Source: Elusimicrobiota bacterium
Lineage (GTDB): Bacteria > CAYTYR01 > UBA6262 > DAOVJB01
DNA length: 18,499 nucleotides
Direction of reading: 5' to 3'
Assembly (NCBI GenBank): GCA_030673425.1
Contig: DAOVJB010000007.1
Coordinates: 1-18,499, forward strand
Every line of letters begins with the position of its first letter. The first letter of the stretch is position 1. The notes beneath the pieces were generated by a model, which had not been told where the DNA came from, searched no databases, and was given only the letters and a program-made list of their open reading frames with translations. Below are positions 17,364 through 18,499 of this stretch, in pieces. The position numbers and the translations under genes were made by a program.

Positions 17364-18499
17364 ATGGCAAAGGAAAAATTCCAGCGGACAAAGCCGCACG
17401 TTAACGTAGGAACGATAGGACACGTAGATCATGGAAAGACGACCCGGACAGCAGCAATATGCACGATTTTGTCGAAGAAGGGTAATGCGCAGGCAAGGGG
17501 AGTATGGGACATAGACAATGCGCCTGAAGAGAAAGAGCGGGGATTAACGATAGCGATAGCGCACGTTGAGTACGAGACGGATAAGAGGCACTATGCGCAT
17601 ATAGACTGTCCGGGACACGCAGACTACATCAAGAACATGATAACAGGAAGCGCACAGATGGACGGTGCGGTACTTGTGGTAAGCGCAGCAGACGGGCCAA
17701 TGCCGCAGACAAGGGAGCACATATTGTTAGCGAGGCAGGTAGGGGTACCGTATATAGTGGTATTCTTAAACAAGTGCGACCAGGTAGAAGATACAGAGCT
17801 TATAGACCTGGTAGAGATGGAAGTAAGGGACCTGTTAAGCAAGTATGAGTTTCCGGGAGAGAAGATACCTGTGATAAAGGGTAGTGCTACAGAGGCATTG
17901 AGCTGTGGCTGCGGAAAGGAAGATTGCCCGAAGTGCAAGCCGCTGTTGGATTTGTTAGAGGCACTTGATACATATATGCCAGAGCCCAAGAGGGATATAG
18001 ACAAGTCATTTTTGATGAGTGTAGAGGATGTATTCACAATAACAGGGAGGGGTACGGTAGCAACGGGAAGGATAGAGCGAGGGAAGGTAAAGGTAGGAGA
18101 CGAGGTAGAGATAGTAGGAATACATCCTACGAGGAAGAGCGTGGTAACAGGGGTAGAGATGTTCAGGAAGAGTCTGGATGAAGGACAGGCAGGAGACAAT
18201 GTAGGAGTATTGCTAAGGGGGATAGAGAAGACGGATATAGAGAGAGGACAAGTGATAGCGAAACCCGGGAGCATAACGCCGCACACAAAGTTCAAGGGGC
18301 AGGTATATGTACTGAAGAAGGAAGAAGGCGGAAGACATACACCGTTCTTTAAGGGATACAGGCCGCAGTTCTATTTCAGGACAACTGATGTAACAGGAGT
18401 GGCCAATCTACCTGAAGGGGTAGAGATGGTGATGCCCGGGGATAACATAGAGATGGAAGTAGAGTTAATTACGCCTATAGCGATGGAGAAGGAATTAAG
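17364..18499 (+). CDS. tuf: translation elongation factor Tu (partial, 3' end outside window)
   Basis: EF-Tu, the GTPase that brings aminoacyl-tRNA to the ribosome. The start is ATG 17364 with aaggagg six bases upstream; the window ends in codon 379, so roughly 20 C-terminal residues are missing. Motifs visible are [30 protein letters not shown] and KGSA. Domains 2 and 3 read normally ([21 protein letters not shown] region, split here only by its wording; GYRPQF). After the last GTPase motif there is a four-cysteine cluster, C181, C183, C188 and C191, in a region where E. coli EF-Tu has none. Arginine is encoded mostly by AGG (13 of 19), unlike neighbouring genes. It follows fusA by 28 bases. 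Confidence 0.97.
   Translation, partial: MAKEKFQRTKPHVNVGTIGHVDHGKTTRTAAICTILSKKGNAQARGVWDIDNAPEEKERGLTIAIAHVEYETDKRHYAHIDCPGHADYIKNMITGSAQMDGAVLVVSAADGPMPQTREHILLARQVGVPYIVVFLNKCDQVEDTELIDLVEMEVRDLLSKYEFPGEKIPVIKGSATEALSCGCGKEDCPKCKPLLDLLEALDTYMPEPKRDIDKSFLMSVEDVFTITGRGTVATGRIERGKVKVGDEVEIVGIHPTRKSVVTGVEMFRKSLDEGQAGDNVGVLLRGIEKTDIERGQVIAKPGSITPHTKFKGQVYVLKKEEGGRHTPFFKGYRPQFYFRTTDVTGVANLPEGVEMVMPGDNIEMEVELITPIAMEKEL

Noticed and set aside
17624-18295. Long minus-strand ORF (223 aa) opposite tuf
   Set aside because: It is a shadow of tuf, which has all EF-Tu motifs on the + strand; the minus frame has no recognisable domain.

Overview
The window is about 18.5 kb of AT-leaning bacterial chromosome. 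All supported genes lie on the + strand. Two PEP-CTERM proteins, an HD-GYP protein with an excisionase-type DNA-binding domain, an rpoBC-str arrangement and PVC-like EF-Tu wording suggest a Gram-negative lineage in or near the PVC group, perhaps Omnitrophota. That placement is inference from gene content, not a phylogeny.

Region 1 (1-3760) is the accessory part and looks like a cell-surface or exopolysaccharide module. It holds an HD-GYP phosphodiesterase-like regulator (58-870), an unrecognised 55-residue protein behind a strong promoter (998-1165), a secreted PEP-CTERM protein (1390-2073), and an unusual in-frame fusion (2257-3759). The fusion joins a signal peptide, a beta-rich exported domain, a PEP-CTERM anchor and a complete cytoplasmic polyprenyl-phosphate sugar transferase domain. 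The gaps carry several well-formed inverted repeats, including a tandem pair of 19-bp imperfect palindromes, and the block ends in a perfect 17-bp terminator stem (3814-3854).

Region 2 (3866-6243) is a three-gene envelope unit with its own promoter: a six-helix membrane protein of unknown function, a TPR lipoprotein translationally coupled to it, and a divergent PlsY-family protein that lacks several usual active-site residues.

Region 3 (6253-18499) is the core information-processing operon: a sigma70-type promoter and about 120-nt leader, then rpoB, rpoC, rpsL, rpsG, fusA and tuf (cut by the window end), with gaps of 12-54 nt. The ribosomal genes that usually precede rpoB (rplKAJL) are absent; the PlsY gene sits there instead. 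Points of interest here are a lysine-rich extension on RpoC, a four-cysteine cluster in EF-Tu, and strong AGG arginine codon use in tuf.

How the genes may work together: region 1 could couple c-di-GMP breakdown, surface-protein sorting and the first membrane step of polysaccharide synthesis. Region 2 builds envelope, and region 3 makes RNA polymerase and translation factors. No exosortase, tRNA, rRNA, CRISPR array or insertion sequence was seen in the window.
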